This document shows, in pieces, positions 1 through 9,136 of a DNA stretch of 64,000 nt. Source of the stretch: Ignavibacteria bacterium (GTDB lineage: Bacteria > Bacteroidota > Ignavibacteria > Kapaibacteriales > Kapaibacteriaceae); the NCBI GenBank assembly GCA_015709655.1, contig CP054181.1:1918207-1982206 (forward strand), read 5' to 3'. A model generated the notes under the pieces. That model was given only the letters and a program-made list of their open reading frames with translations, ran no database searches and was not told where the DNA came from. Positions within the stretch are counted from its first letter, which is position 1, and each line of letters starts with the position of its first letter. Made by a program: the position numbers and the translations under genes.

Positions 1-1
1 C

Positions 2-346
2 TTCTACATCAACGACCGCCCCACATCAGTGGATGACGGCAAGCTGAATATCCCAAGCAAGAATAGCCGTTTCTTTAGCATGTGGACGTATCCGGCGCCC
101 GTGCGCACGCAGGTGCAGGTACGGTTGAACAACGTCGAAGCACTCAGCAATACCATTCGCAGCTTAAAGCTGTACAACATCTACGGTACGGAAGTGGCGG
201 ACTACAGCACTGCGATACCGCAGCAGAGTGCCGGCCGAGCCGAGTTTACTCTTAGCCTGCCTGCGCACATTGCCTCGGGCGTCTATCTTCTGGCCTTAGA
301 TACCGGAGCCGGCATTGTTTCATCGAAGCTGTTTGTTGCGGAATAG
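2..346 (+). CDS. C-terminal end of a secreted T9SS-sorted protein (partial)
   Basis: The reading frame is open at the window edge and ends at TAG 344-346, so only the last ~114 residues are visible. They match, almost residue for residue, the C-terminus of the BNR-repeat protein encoded at 1260-4016, including the FYINDRPTS lead-in and the final VSSKLFVAE. The tail has the usual features of a T9SS type A sorting domain: a Tyr-Pro-x-Pro start, beta-strand periodicity, an LYNIYG-like turn and SGVYLLAL near the end. It probably directs export to the cell surface. The missing N-terminal part is likely a paralogous beta-propeller, but that cannot be seen here. Confidence 0.85.
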   Translation, partial: FYINDRPTSVDDGKLNIPSKNSRFFSMWTYPAPVRTQVQVRLNNVEALSNTIRSLKLYNIYGTEVADYSTAIPQQSAGRAEFTLSLPAHIASGVYLLALDTGAGIVSSKLFVAE

Positions 347-417
347 GGTACTGAGCCACAAACCAGGCAACCGGAAGGATGCACACCCAGTACGGTCACT
401 AATTTTTTGCTAAAAAA

Positions 418-431
418 AGATTTGCAAATCT
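418..431. promoter_or_regulatory. Perfect 14 bp palindrome upstream of the Cys-rich protein gene
   Basis: AGATTTGCAAATCT reads the same on both strands and sits ~90 bp before the chosen start of the next gene, in an AT-rich gap. It could be a regulator half-site pair or part of a weak transcript hairpin after the preceding gene. No cognate regulator is identifiable. Confidence 0.3.
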
Positions 432-522
432 GTAACACTTTGTGTACTTTACAGCATAAATCATGTTGCAACGTAATCCCAGTTGCAGTGCTGATTTATT
501 TACCTGTACGATGGAGTCTCTT

Positions 523-1200
523 ATGAAAGCTCTGTACTCATTTCTTGGCTCTCTGCCTTTTCTATTTGCTGTAATCCTGCTCGGAACTGCCACGCCCCCT
601 ATGGCGATGCCACCGGCGGCACCACCAAGCTGTGATTGCGGTGACTTGCCGCCAGATACAGAGCAGACCAAGGTTACAACGGTGTGTATTGATGGTGATA
701 CGTGTGAAGTTGCTATTACCTACAAACACTATGCAGCAACACCAATGGAACAAGATCCGTGCAATCCTACGCTTCGCATCAATTCCCGAACATGCTTTAA
801 GAGGATCTGCTTCTTAAATAACTGTCCACTTCCAATAGGCAAGGAGCAGAAGGTGATGGAGAGCGTGTTCTATGCACTGAATCCACTTGGCGGTGACATA
901 AATATGCTTGCAGGAGCGATTCCGTATTGTGATCCACCCCCACCTTACAACCAAGTTTATTGCTGGACTGTAACCATGCCCCGCTGTGTACAGTGGGAGG
1001 ATAGTTGTTTGGTTTGGTGCCAGGATGCTGAGTGTTGCACTAATTCGTGGAGGATTTGTATTGATCCTGTAACAGGACTGCCCTATACAGAACAGCTGCT
1101 TGTACCCGGGTGCCCTCAACCAAGTCAGGTATGCTATGCTCCCTGTGTTACGGTTGAATGTCAATACGACCCTGCTTTGGTAACAAACTTTTGCAGATAA
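523..1200 (+). CDS. Cysteine-rich secreted protein of unknown function
   Basis: This 225-residue protein starts at ATG 523, chosen because GGAG lies just upstream and the next residues, MKALYSFLGSLPFLFAVILL, form a clear signal peptide. The mature part is full of cysteines (more than 20), many in close pairs such as CDCGD, CFLNNC, CLVWC and ECC, and has short proline runs (PPPP). Such a composition suggests a disulfide-stabilised extracellular domain. I do not recognise a family and see no T9SS tail. It lies between two genes for BNR/T9SS proteins on the same strand and may be exported with them, but its role is unknown. Confidence 0.75.
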   Translation: MKALYSFLGSLPFLFAVILLGTATPPMAMPPAAPPSCDCGDLPPDTEQTKVTTVCIDGDTCEVAITYKHYAATPMEQDPCNPTLRINSRTCFKRICFLNNCPLPIGKEQKVMESVFYALNPLGGDINMLAGAIPYCDPPPPYNQVYCWTVTMPRCVQWEDSCLVWCQDAECCTNSWRICIDPVTGLPYTEQLLVPGCPQPSQVCYAPCVTVECQYDPALVTNFCR

Positions 1201-1259
1201 TTCAATGGCAGTCGTTTCTCATATGCAGAGATAATCCACAGATTAAGGTAGCAATATTG

Positions 1260-4016
1260 ATGAAAGCTCTTTCTTCCATTGTTTCAGTTATCATCACTGT
1301 ATTTGCAGTTTCTCAAAGTGTCGCTCAACAATGGGGAGTCATGCCATTAGTAATGTCAGGGATAGTAGGAAACTATATTGGGAAACAGTATGCTCCTAGT
1401 AGTGGGGTTGTCTATGATACAGTGCATCACGAATTTTGGGCGGGTCATGCATCGCATGCCATCGTCTCAGATGATTATGGTATTACCTGGTCTGAGCCTG
1501 CTCTCCCTTCTACCCCGTCAGACCGAAACATATTTATGACTTTCGCAACGGGTGCAGGTCGGGTATTCTGCGTATTTACAAACACCTATAAGTCGAGAAT
1601 GTACCTTGAATACGATCGTACAAACAGGGAATGGGTTGAAATTGACAGCAGTCGCAGAGCAGGTGTACTCGCAGCAGTTGATAGTGTTGCCGTATTATTA
1701 GTAAGTAATGGGAATATACAACAAGGGCGGGTATCTTATGCCCGTGAATACTCTTGGCATTCTGTTGATTACAATGCCCCCGTTGCAGGTTTAGACTTTC
1801 CAAACATCCAAGAAGTACACCCCACAATCGTTGCTGTACAAAATCTTGACCAATGGATTGAGTATTCGTCAGAGACAGGTAGAACGACACCCACCAAAAT
1901 CCCGCAAACAGCACTCTATTACAACTATTCAGCTAACAAAGAAGCTATTCTTGCCGGGTTTCGTACCCTCCTTCCCAACCCGGATCCAAATAATTCAAGA
2001 AAGATACCGTATTTCAATATAGGTGTAAGTACTGATGGCGGCGACACCTGGCATCAGTATGATACGATTCATTTTGTAAATAGTGATGAAATTATTTCCA
2101 ACACTGAATATCAGAAAAATCATCTCCGTGTTAGCGCGATGCACTTACACGGCAATACAGTAACGATTATTCTAGCCGATGGAACAGTGTTCTCGACCAA
2201 TGATAATGGCAACACATTTTGGTATCGTGGAGTTGGTGAGTTCGTTGTTTCTGATGACAATGGACGTCTTTGGCCTGTCACGTTTGTAACGCAGAAGCCT
2301 GATTCTGAGGGTAACTTATATTATGTGCGGAACGGGCAGTTGTTCCGAGTACCATCTGATATCCGACAGCCTTTGGAACTCGTTGCAAAGGGGAAGCAAT
2401 TTCTTGGGCTTGCCCTGAGTAGCGGTGTCATGCTTGCCACAGGGCCAAAGTTTCTGGCTCGCAGTACGGATAACGGACGCACCTGGCTGTTAACTGGTCG
2501 CGTTACAAGACGTCAAGAATTCAAGACACTCCCACAGCAGATAATGATATTTAACCGAATACATGCAACTGACACCAATGATGTCACAGTATTTAGCTAT
2601 ACTGGCGGAATACAAGGACGGTATAAAGGAGAACTCGGTAGCTATATCTTGGATGGCTCTAATGATCAAATACCATTACCAACTGCATACAATATACGAG
2701 GAGAGATTCTCGACGAATATAATTCAGACTTCTATACCTTAAACAATTACGTAATAACTGAGTATACAAAAGATTCAATTGTACACCTACTTAAGGCGAA
2801 TGTGATACGCCTTAAGTCAGAAACAACAGTGAATCTGTTTGGAGACAATCCTCCGGAGAACTATGGTAATATGCTGCGGTTTTATCAGCGGAGCAACACC
2901 GAGGTATTCTGTCAGCGAACCGCCCTATGGCACTCTACTGATGGAGGTGCTACATGGGAGGAAGTAGGGAAGGGGCTTCCGGCTGACAGCAATGGGCGTC
3001 TGGGTACGATAGCCTCAATGCTGCGCCTGCGCGACGGCCGGCTGCTGTGCGGCATGAAAGGCTTTACTGTGTATTCCCAGCGTGAGTTTAGTACTGATAA
3101 TTACGATACGTCGTACGTTTCCGGTGGCCTGTGGGTCTCATCCGATAACGGACAGAACTGGCAGGAGTTACCTCACCCGGCAGTAGCCGGCAGTAATGTA
3201 TGGTTTCTCAAGCGTAAGGGCGATCTCCACGAACAACGTTTAGCAACGGTTGTCGATGGAGGCATCGATACCCTGGTGGCAGCAGTCGGCACGGTAGAGA
3301 CAAAACGACTTCTTGATGCAATTTATGAAAGGGACCCTGATGGGAACCCATACTTTACAGGATTCTACGATACGGTATCAGTAACCACAATGCGTGATGC
3401 CCGCATTGTAACGAGCACCGACGGCGGAGTATCCTGGAGGGTTACCTATAACGAGCCTAAAAGCCGGCCGGGCTTTAGTCCGCGCCGTGAGATCATCTCC
3501 CGCCGTGACGGAAGCCTGCTTGCAGCTACAGTCGAGAGCGGTGTGCTGTGGTCACCCAATGGCCTGGTATGGACACCGCTTGGCAACGATACCCTTAACC
3601 AGACAGTAATTTTGGATATAGATGTGGATACTAACGATGTTGTATATGCTGCAACAGACAAGGGTATCTTCTACATCAACGACCGCCCCACATCAGTGGA
3701 TGACGGCAAGCTGAATATCCCAAGCAAGAATGGCCGTTTCTTTAGCATGTGGACGTATCCGACTCCGGTCCGCACACAGGTACAGGTGCGGCTGAATAAC
3801 GTTGAAGCACTCAGCAATACCATTCGCAGCTTAAAGCTGTACAACATCTACGGTACTGAAGTGGCGGACTACAGCACTGCGATACCGCAGCAGAGTGCCG
3901 GCCGAGCCGAGTTTACTCTTAGCCTGCCTGCGCACATTGCCTCGGGCGTCTATCTTCTGGCCTTAGATACCGGAGTCGGCATTGTTTCATCGAAGCTGTT
4001 TGTTGCGGAACCATAG
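1260..4016 (+). CDS. BNR/Asp-box beta-propeller protein with T9SS C-terminal sorting domain
   Basis: A 918-residue secreted protein. I start it at ATG 1260, where a signal peptide begins (MKALSSIVSVIITVFAVSQ...AQQ); an earlier in-frame ATG at 1158 lies inside the previous gene. Asp-box motifs recur along the chain: SDDYGITW, STDGGDTW, STDNGRTW, STDGGATW, SSDNGQNW and STDGGVSW. They mark a sialidase-like or Ycf48-like propeller. No sialidase catalytic set was recognised, so this is probably a surface binding or adhesion protein. The last ~90 residues are a T9SS type A sorting domain. Its 3' end duplicates the partial gene at the window start. Confidence 0.85.
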   Translation: MKALSSIVSVIITVFAVSQSVAQQWGVMPLVMSGIVGNYIGKQYAPSSGVVYDTVHHEFWAGHASHAIVSDDYGITWSEPALPSTPSDRNIFMTFATGAGRVFCVFTNTYKSRMYLEYDRTNREWVEIDSSRRAGVLAAVDSVAVLLVSNGNIQQGRVSYAREYSWHSVDYNAPVAGLDFPNIQEVHPTIVAVQNLDQWIEYSSETGRTTPTKIPQTALYYNYSANKEAILAGFRTLLPNPDPNNSRKIPYFNIGVSTDGGDTWHQYDTIHFVNSDEIISNTEYQKNHLRVSAMHLHGNTVTIILADGTVFSTNDNGNTFWYRGVGEFVVSDDNGRLWPVTFVTQKPDSEGNLYYVRNGQLFRVPSDIRQPLELVAKGKQFLGLALSSGVMLATGPKFLARSTDNGRTWLLTGRVTRRQEFKTLPQQIMIFNRIHATDTNDVTVFSYTGGIQGRYKGELGSYILDGSNDQIPLPTAYNIRGEILDEYNSDFYTLNNYVITEYTKDSIVHLLKANVIRLKSETTVNLFGDNPPENYGNMLRFYQRSNTEVFCQRTALWHSTDGGATWEEVGKGLPADSNGRLGTIASMLRLRDGRLLCGMKGFTVYSQREFSTDNYDTSYVSGGLWVSSDNGQNWQELPHPAVAGSNVWFLKRKGDLHEQRLATVVDGGIDTLVAAVGTVETKRLLDAIYERDPDGNPYFTGFYDTVSVTTMRDARIVTSTDGGVSWRVTYNEPKSRPGFSPRREIISRRDGSLLAATVESGVLWSPNGLVWTPLGNDTLNQTVILDIDVDTNDVVYAATDKGIFYINDRPTSVDDGKLNIPSKNGRFFSMWTYPTPVRTQVQVRLNNVEALSNTIRSLKLYNIYGTEVADYSTAIPQQSAGRAEFTLSLPAHIASGVYLLALDTGVGIVSSKLFVAEP
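3668..4010 (+). repeat. Second copy of a 343 bp direct repeat (first copy 1-343)
   Basis: Positions 3668-4010 align to 1-343 without gaps. I count 13 differences (~96% identity), and ten of them fall between positions 94 and 139 of the first copy. The last ~200 bp differ at only two sites. The repeat encodes the same T9SS sorting domain in two neighbouring genes. Confidence 0.9.
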
Positions 4017-4096
4017 CCCCTTACCACTTAGAGACGTGTGACGACCATCATGTACTGACTGTAGTTTTGACCAAGCAATGAAGCTTGAGCTTTGAA

Positions 4097-5035
4097 CTAG
4101 GGAATATTATGAAAAATGTAGTTCTTGAATGCCCCAACATGTCTGCCGCATAATAGTTTTTGCTCGATACCCGAGATAATACGATACTTTAATTTCTCAT
4201 GTCTGAGTAATGGCCTGCGCAGAATTTCTTTGCCGTCGTAGTTCAACAAATATGTCCAATTCATCTCGGAAATTCGCTTTTGCATAATTGCAGGATGGCT
4301 TCCCTTGTATTCCGGTATCTTGGAGAGATTGCCATACTGGTACATTTCAGTTGCCGGCTTGGGTGTTGCTCCATGGTATTGTTCATGCATTGAGGTGCTT
4401 TTACGCTGCATATAGTCGGGCGGTCGAACATAGCCGTAATGAAAGATCCGTGCTCCGCTGTCGGCAACATGAAGCTTGTGCGTTCCCTGATGCTCTCCGT
4501 ACATTAACGGGTTGAAATCCGGGATCTTTCGGAACGATTGTGCATCCATCCAGGAGTGGATATCCGGATGGTTCCGTATTACTCGTATCTCGTACGGATA
4601 CCAAGCGTGTGATGTATGATAGTGATTGTAGTCGCCCCAGAAGTGAAAATACTTCATAATCATACCCTCAATATGATGATTATGGAGCAAATCGGAACAT
4701 CTCTTGTGCAGTATGGGGATGTCAGCTTCATGCAGCACCTCATCTGCCTGCAGGTAGAGGAGCCAGTCGCCGGTACATTCAAATCTTGCTATGTCGGTTT
4801 GGCGTGCGTACTCTGTGCCTCCGCGGAACTCATCAGCCTTCCAGTCAGTATCAACAATCTTTATTTTCTCCGAGCCAATTGCCTCGATGTCCTGCCGTGT
4901 AGTATCGCCTTTGTCTCCCTGAGCAACGGCAATAATAAATTCATCAACAAGTGGAAGAGCGCTTTGAATTGACTCGATGAATGGATACGCAAGCATCGGA
5001 GCGTTGCGACAAAACGTGAAGCCTGAGATTTTCAT
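4097..5035 (-). CDS. Glycosyltransferase family 2-like protein
   Basis: This 312-residue protein begins MKISGFTFCRNAPMLAYPF, the usual opening of GT2-like transferases in this phylum, with a FTFCRN strand and helix for the nucleotide-sugar fold. The acidic LQADEVLH motif, residues ~95-102, fits the metal and nucleotide-sugar binding DxD-like site. HWYP/EIRVIRN-type residues follow in the acceptor half. It probably adds a sugar to a lipid or surface polysaccharide in the cytoplasm; the substrate cannot be told. It stands alone, convergent with the BNR gene and divergent from the next secreted-protein gene. Confidence 0.75.
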   Translation of the reverse strand: MKISGFTFCRNAPMLAYPFIESIQSALPLVDEFIIAVAQGDKGDTTRQDIEAIGSEKIKIVDTDWKADEFRGGTEYARQTDIARFECTGDWLLYLQADEVLHEADIPILHKRCSDLLHNHHIEGMIMKYFHFWGDYNHYHTSHAWYPYEIRVIRNHPDIHSWMDAQSFRKIPDFNPLMYGEHQGTHKLHVADSGARIFHYGYVRPPDYMQRKSTSMHEQYHGATPKPATEMYQYGNLSKIPEYKGSHPAIMQKRISEMNWTYLLNYDGKEILRRPLLRHEKLKYRIISGIEQKLLCGRHVGAFKNYIFHNIP

Positions 5036-5158
5036 ACTGCAAAGATGCGGTTATTCGATTATTGAGTCTGGCGCGTCTGGTTATATTGAAGCAATGAACA
5101 TACAACAGCGTTTGCTAATCGGACGTAGAAGAATGAAAATTGTCAGCAGGACGAATGA

Positions 5159-5858
5159 ATGAGATATAGTGTGGCAGTAGTTGCACTTCTAGCTGCAACA
5201 GTGATGACATCGTTCAGCGCGCAGGGTCAAAAGCGTAAGCATAAAAAATAACCAGCCAATTGTGTTCACAGAAGTATGGATCTGGGAATATGCACGGCCT
5301 GGCTGTTCTGCTCAGGAAATGGAAGTGTATTACCATCCAGGGTTGCGGTACTGGCTTATCCCCGGCACATCCCTCGAACCCTACGAAGAAATGGTACGGT
5401 GGTACATGCTAAAGCCGGACGGTGAGGTTTTAGAAGCGTATTCGGACGCTGAGTACAGGGCATCTAATCTGCTTGCGTCGTACCGGTACGACACAACCAC
5501 GTACAGTAGTTTTAATGCAGGTTGGCAGAAGGGGACAGATCGACAATTTGTTGGTGATTCATTGTTATGGTCGAGAACATTTACGGCAACAGAATATGTA
5601 ATGCCCACAGTAAAAACACCTGAACATAAACAAATATATTTAGCAGACACCTGGGTAAATCTCGCCCCGCTGTATGCATTTAATTCAATTGATCTACCGT
5701 GCAAACTACCGATAGCATTTCCGCATGGATTCCCTTCGAACATGGTGGTTGTAAAGGGGCGTACAACACCAGTGTACGGCGATGTATCATACAATCTTAA
5801 GCATGTGGGCTTCACGCAGTATTACGTAAATCTGCACGATTACCGGCGAGTCAGGTAA
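5159..5858 (+). pseudogene. Secreted protein gene split by a one-base frameshift in an A6 run
   Basis: ATG 5159 opens a 30-codon frame that is a good signal peptide (MRYSVAVVALLAATVMTSFS, then AQGQKRKHKK) and stops at TAA 5249. The following 198-codon frame, open from about 5244 to 5858, has no signal peptide of its own; its first usable start is GTG 5262. Read across AAAAAA at 5243-5248 with one base fewer, the two join as ...QGQKRKHKKNNQPIVFTEV..., a normal exported protein of ~230 residues. It could be a pseudogene, a sequencing error in the homopolymer, or a gene expressed by transcriptional slippage. The body is rich in Tyr and Trp and matches no family I recognise. Confidence 0.6.
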
Positions 5859-7754
5859 CTAATCAAGCTTTATAAAACTTGCTGTATGAATTAGCCCCTT
5901 AACATCGGTAACACGAATGGTGTACATCCCGGCAGCAAGCGCGTGCAGCGACAGTGTTGCAGTACTGCCTCCAATGAAAGCGTCAACGCACCGTTCTCTT
6001 CCATACGTATCGGTAAGTACAATGCTGCTGAGAGGGGGCTCAGGCAGGCGCACAGTAATACTACCGGTTGCCGGTGTTGGATATACTGTGAGGGGACTGC
6101 TTTTAGCCGGATTGGAGGCAACAGAAGAAACCTGACCTGTAAGAAGAACAGCTTCGACAGATAATGCCGGAATCGTTAGTGTGAGCTTATTGTCGCTCAC
6201 TGTAGCGGCGGTCTCATTGAGGGCATTATTTGCTTTACTGACAAAAGATTCTTCATCGGGAAGGTTGTGCAATAAGTATGCCTTGTAGTGACCATCGGGT
6301 ACGACGAAATCCTTAATCTCAACGCTGCAAGGAGCTTCATTATCAGTTCGCCGGTTAACAAAGATGATAGTTAAAGAGTCGTTGGCTATATTTACTGAAG
6401 CATACGCACTAATGAGGTTATCGTTGCTAGATGTGGCCTTAACGCTGATCGTCTTTCCGTAATTGCTAAATAAATTCATAACCTCCCACATGCCCGGCTT
6501 CCAGTACCAGGGCGAAAAAAACTCTACCCCATGATTTGCAAATGTTCCTAACGTTGATGCGTATGCATTGGCCATGACATTCGCGTCTGTTGTCTCGAGA
6601 GCGTATTCTGAAATTCCGATGGTAATTCCATGGTTTGCACCGAAGTATTGGTCAAGCCATCCGTTAATTCTCCCAAGGATGTTTTCATTGGTAATTGAAT
6701 TACCCCATCCTGACGGATCAGTGAGTTTAACACCATTTGCTCCCGGATAGGTGTATGCTGTGTCAAAATAAACTCTATGTCCCTGGAGTATATCAGCTGC
6801 CTGAGCCTCTCCCGGATAGCTGTGAATATCAACAACATCAAGAACTCTTACACCGGTAGCCTGCTCTTCTTCCGCACATCGCTTTATAAAATATTCGAGC
6901 CACACATATTCCTTGCCTCCTGCTGAGATTATTTTGTTATCCCATGCATACCATTGCCACTCAGATGCCGGGACAGGTCCGCACAGCTTTATTCCCGGAG
7001 CCTTTGTTCTTGCCTTGTGTGCAACATCAAAGTAGCGTTGCATGAACTCCTCAGGTGTTGGCTGGCCGTTAAAAATATCATCGTGAGTATCGCCCCATAT
7101 ATCGGGTTCATTATCCATATCCCAGTAAAGATTATTAGCAACCTTGAGTTGCCCGTTGTCGTCGGTCCCAAACCACTGTGTTAAAAGATCGGTGGTTGAA
7201 TCAGCATCCCAGAGTTGCAGATAAGAGTTGGGGTTACCTTCTGTTTTCGCTGCGCATCCCCCAGCATCATTTGGAATGCCGCCACCAGCCAGATTCTGAC
7301 ACGCACCCGACCACCATTGCGAGCCGTTGTACTGCCAGTCGTTAAAGTTGGCAGAGGATGTCTTCGCAGCAAAGCCTGTCAGTTGAAAGGCCCACATGGT
7401 CTGAATGCCCGGCAGGTTCTTCTGCAGCCACAGAGCATTGTTGGTCCAATCGTGTGCATAAACATTGTTATACCAGTCTGGGTGACTGCTGATGTTTTTC
7501 TTCCAGTTGTATTTGGAAGCATTGTTGCCAGTATTCTCGCGGGCAAATCGCAACCCGGCATCGCGCATACGAATTACTTCCGCCTCCGGAACCGGGTCGC
7601 CCGGCGAGGCAGGTCCACAATTGTTCTTACCAAAGATGTATGGTGAAATCGTGGTGCGGTTATCTGTTGCCGAAACTATAATTGTTGTTTCAGCAGCAGA
7701 CGCAGGGAGAAGCAGAGACAGCACAGCGATACAAAATAGACAGGCACGGATCAT
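5859..7754 (-). CDS. GH44-type glycoside hydrolase with T9SS C-terminal domain
   Basis: The 631-residue chain starts at ATG 7754, giving the signal peptide MIRACLFCIAVLSLLLPASA; the longer frame upstream looks untranslated. The body matches glycoside hydrolase family 44 (beta-1,4-glucanase/xyloglucanase): IFGKN near residue 42, RFARENTGN near 70, the acid/base Glu in DMDNEPDIW (E216) and the nucleophile in ISEYA (E383). A beta-sandwich follows, then a T9SS sorting domain from about residue 555 (VYPTPATGS...). It is predicted to be exported and to cut plant-type glucans at the cell surface. Family assignment rests on motifs; substrate is inferred. Confidence 0.8.
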   Translation of the reverse strand: MIRACLFCIAVLSLLLPASAAETTIIVSATDNRTTISPYIFGKNNCGPASPGDPVPEAEVIRMRDAGLRFARENTGNNASKYNWKKNISSHPDWYNNVYAHDWTNNALWLQKNLPGIQTMWAFQLTGFAAKTSSANFNDWQYNGSQWWSGACQNLAGGGIPNDAGGCAAKTEGNPNSYLQLWDADSTTDLLTQWFGTDDNGQLKVANNLYWDMDNEPDIWGDTHDDIFNGQPTPEEFMQRYFDVAHKARTKAPGIKLCGPVPASEWQWYAWDNKIISAGGKEYVWLEYFIKRCAEEEQATGVRVLDVVDIHSYPGEAQAADILQGHRVYFDTAYTYPGANGVKLTDPSGWGNSITNENILGRINGWLDQYFGANHGITIGISEYALETTDANVMANAYASTLGTFANHGVEFFSPWYWKPGMWEVMNLFSNYGKTISVKATSSNDNLISAYASVNIANDSLTIIFVNRRTDNEAPCSVEIKDFVVPDGHYKAYLLHNLPDEESFVSKANNALNETAATVSDNKLTLTIPALSVEAVLLTGQVSSVASNPAKSSPLTVYPTPATGSITVRLPEPPLSSIVLTDTYGRERCVDAFIGGSTATLSLHALAAGMYTIRVTDVKGLIHTASFIKLD

Positions 7755-7872
7755 GGTAGTGTTCACGGTGTATGATGGTAATCTGCTGCACAGCATATCA
7801 GAGGTAAGGATAGGAAGTGTCTGATTTGCATTAGTGTCAGCTCTGCACTGTGTTAAGGGTTGTAATGCACGG

Positions 7873-8235
7873 TCATGGTTTTCGGATATTATAGCCGTTA
7901 TTGTTAAAAGGCTGTAAATCGTCGATAAACATCTCTTCAAGTTCCTTTAGCTCATCAGAATAATCTTTAATCGTAGTAGCATCTTTTTTTATCGTACTCA
8001 GAATATCAAATCTAAATGCAGACTCACCGAATATACTCCAGTCTTCCTGAAGTGCTTTGTTCGGATGAACACCAGCCTGCAACTGGAACACATGACGATT
8101 CCATATTGCATTCAGGTTAGCAGTGCTCCCAACAAATATCTTGTTGTTTGTCGTGTTTTTGATTGCATATACGCCAATTGGGATATCCATGTTCTTGTAT
8201 TGTGTTTTTAACTCTTTTTTTGATTGTTCAGTCAT
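7873..8235 (-). CDS. GIY-YIG domain protein
   Basis: A small protein of 120 residues from ATG 8235 (MTEQSKKELKTQ); an alternative start at 8280 would add 15 residues. The core GVYAIKNTTNNKIFVGST corresponds to the GIY and YIG strands, here as GVY and FVG, followed by a basic helix. It has an acidic C-terminal region. Stand-alone GIY-YIG proteins of this size are nucleases or nuclease-derived DNA-binding proteins. The variant FVG makes catalysis less certain. No partner gene is evident; the next 1.8 kb upstream is repeat DNA. Confidence 0.65.
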   Translation of the reverse strand: MTEQSKKELKTQYKNMDIPIGVYAIKNTTNNKIFVGSTANLNAIWNRHVFQLQAGVHPNKALQEDWSIFGESAFRFDILSTIKKDATTIKDYSDELKELEEMFIDDLQPFNNNGYNIRKP

Positions 8236-8399
8236 TATAGTATCGGATGGGTGATAATTGGAAATCAAAGACAACACCAAAAATACACAGACAAAATACG
8301 ATAAGAGCGATGGGAATGAACCTTGTAGTATCCACTATTCTCGGTTGTGAAATGGGCCTGGGGAGGTGTAGGGGTAGTCACACTTTCCTGTCATTCATG

Positions 8400-9005
8400 C
8401 ACTATACCTAAAAGCAATTGCTCCGGAATTCCAGATGTTTATTTGTAGGCTGTGCAACGCAGCCGATCGGCCGAGCTGTGGTGGTAGGTGGTGATGCACG
8501 ATGGTGGTGGCGGAGGGGGAGGGGCCCGCAGGGCGTAAACCGTCCGCTTGGAATGTTTGCCGTGGTTTGGCCGCGCAGAACGGGTTGAGTTAAATCGTAA
8601 TGCGGATGCGAACCCGGTGGGGCAACCCCGGGTGGCCGCCCGCACGAATCAACGTTGAACACAATGCATAACCGTAGGGGCGGGTTTCCCTCCCCTACGA
8701 AACGAAATAGAAAACAATACGAATCCGTACGGCCGTTGTCACAATATCCTGTCGTCCTTCCACTATACCTAATAGCAATTGCTCCGGAATTCCAGATGTT
8801 TATTTGTAGGCTGTGCAACGCAGCCGATCGGCCGAGCTGTGGTGGTAGGTGGTGATGCACGATGGTGGTGGCGGAGGGGGAGGGGCCCGCAGGGCGTAAA
8901 CCGTCCGCTTGGAATGTTTGCCGTGGTTTGGCCGCGCAGAACGGGTTGAGTTAAATCGTAATGCGGATGCGAATCCGGTAGGGGCGACCCCATGTGGCCA
9001 CCCTG
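8400..9005. repeat. Two copies of a ~240 bp non-coding direct repeat
   Basis: Copy one (8400 to ~8642) and copy two (8761 to ~9005) are offset by 361 bp and nearly identical over ~230 bp. Both begin CACTATACCTAA and share the GGTGGTGGCGGAGGGGGAGG stretch. They diverge after GATGCGAA. The ~118 bp between them is unrelated. Both copies read as overlapping proline/arginine-rich ORFs in several frames, which I treat as chance products of GC-rich repeat DNA. Confidence 0.85.
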
Positions 9006-9136
9006 CCGCACATGGTCGGCCTGTACGGAACATCATAAAATACAATACAAAATTGGCGGGATTGCCTATTGTGGATGCACGGCCGTGAACCCCGACGTTC
9101 TGACCATTAAAAGATTTAATAAATCTTATGATTCTG

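Noticed and set aside
4616-5162. Plus-strand ORFs of 118 and 61 codons over the glycosyltransferase
   Set aside because: They lie antisense to a gene with clear GT2 motifs and lack their own start context.
8408-9045. Overlapping Pro/Arg-rich ORFs in the 8.4-9.0 kb repeats
   Set aside because: They appear in several frames of both copies and are explained by GC-rich repeat DNA; no family, signal peptide or start context.
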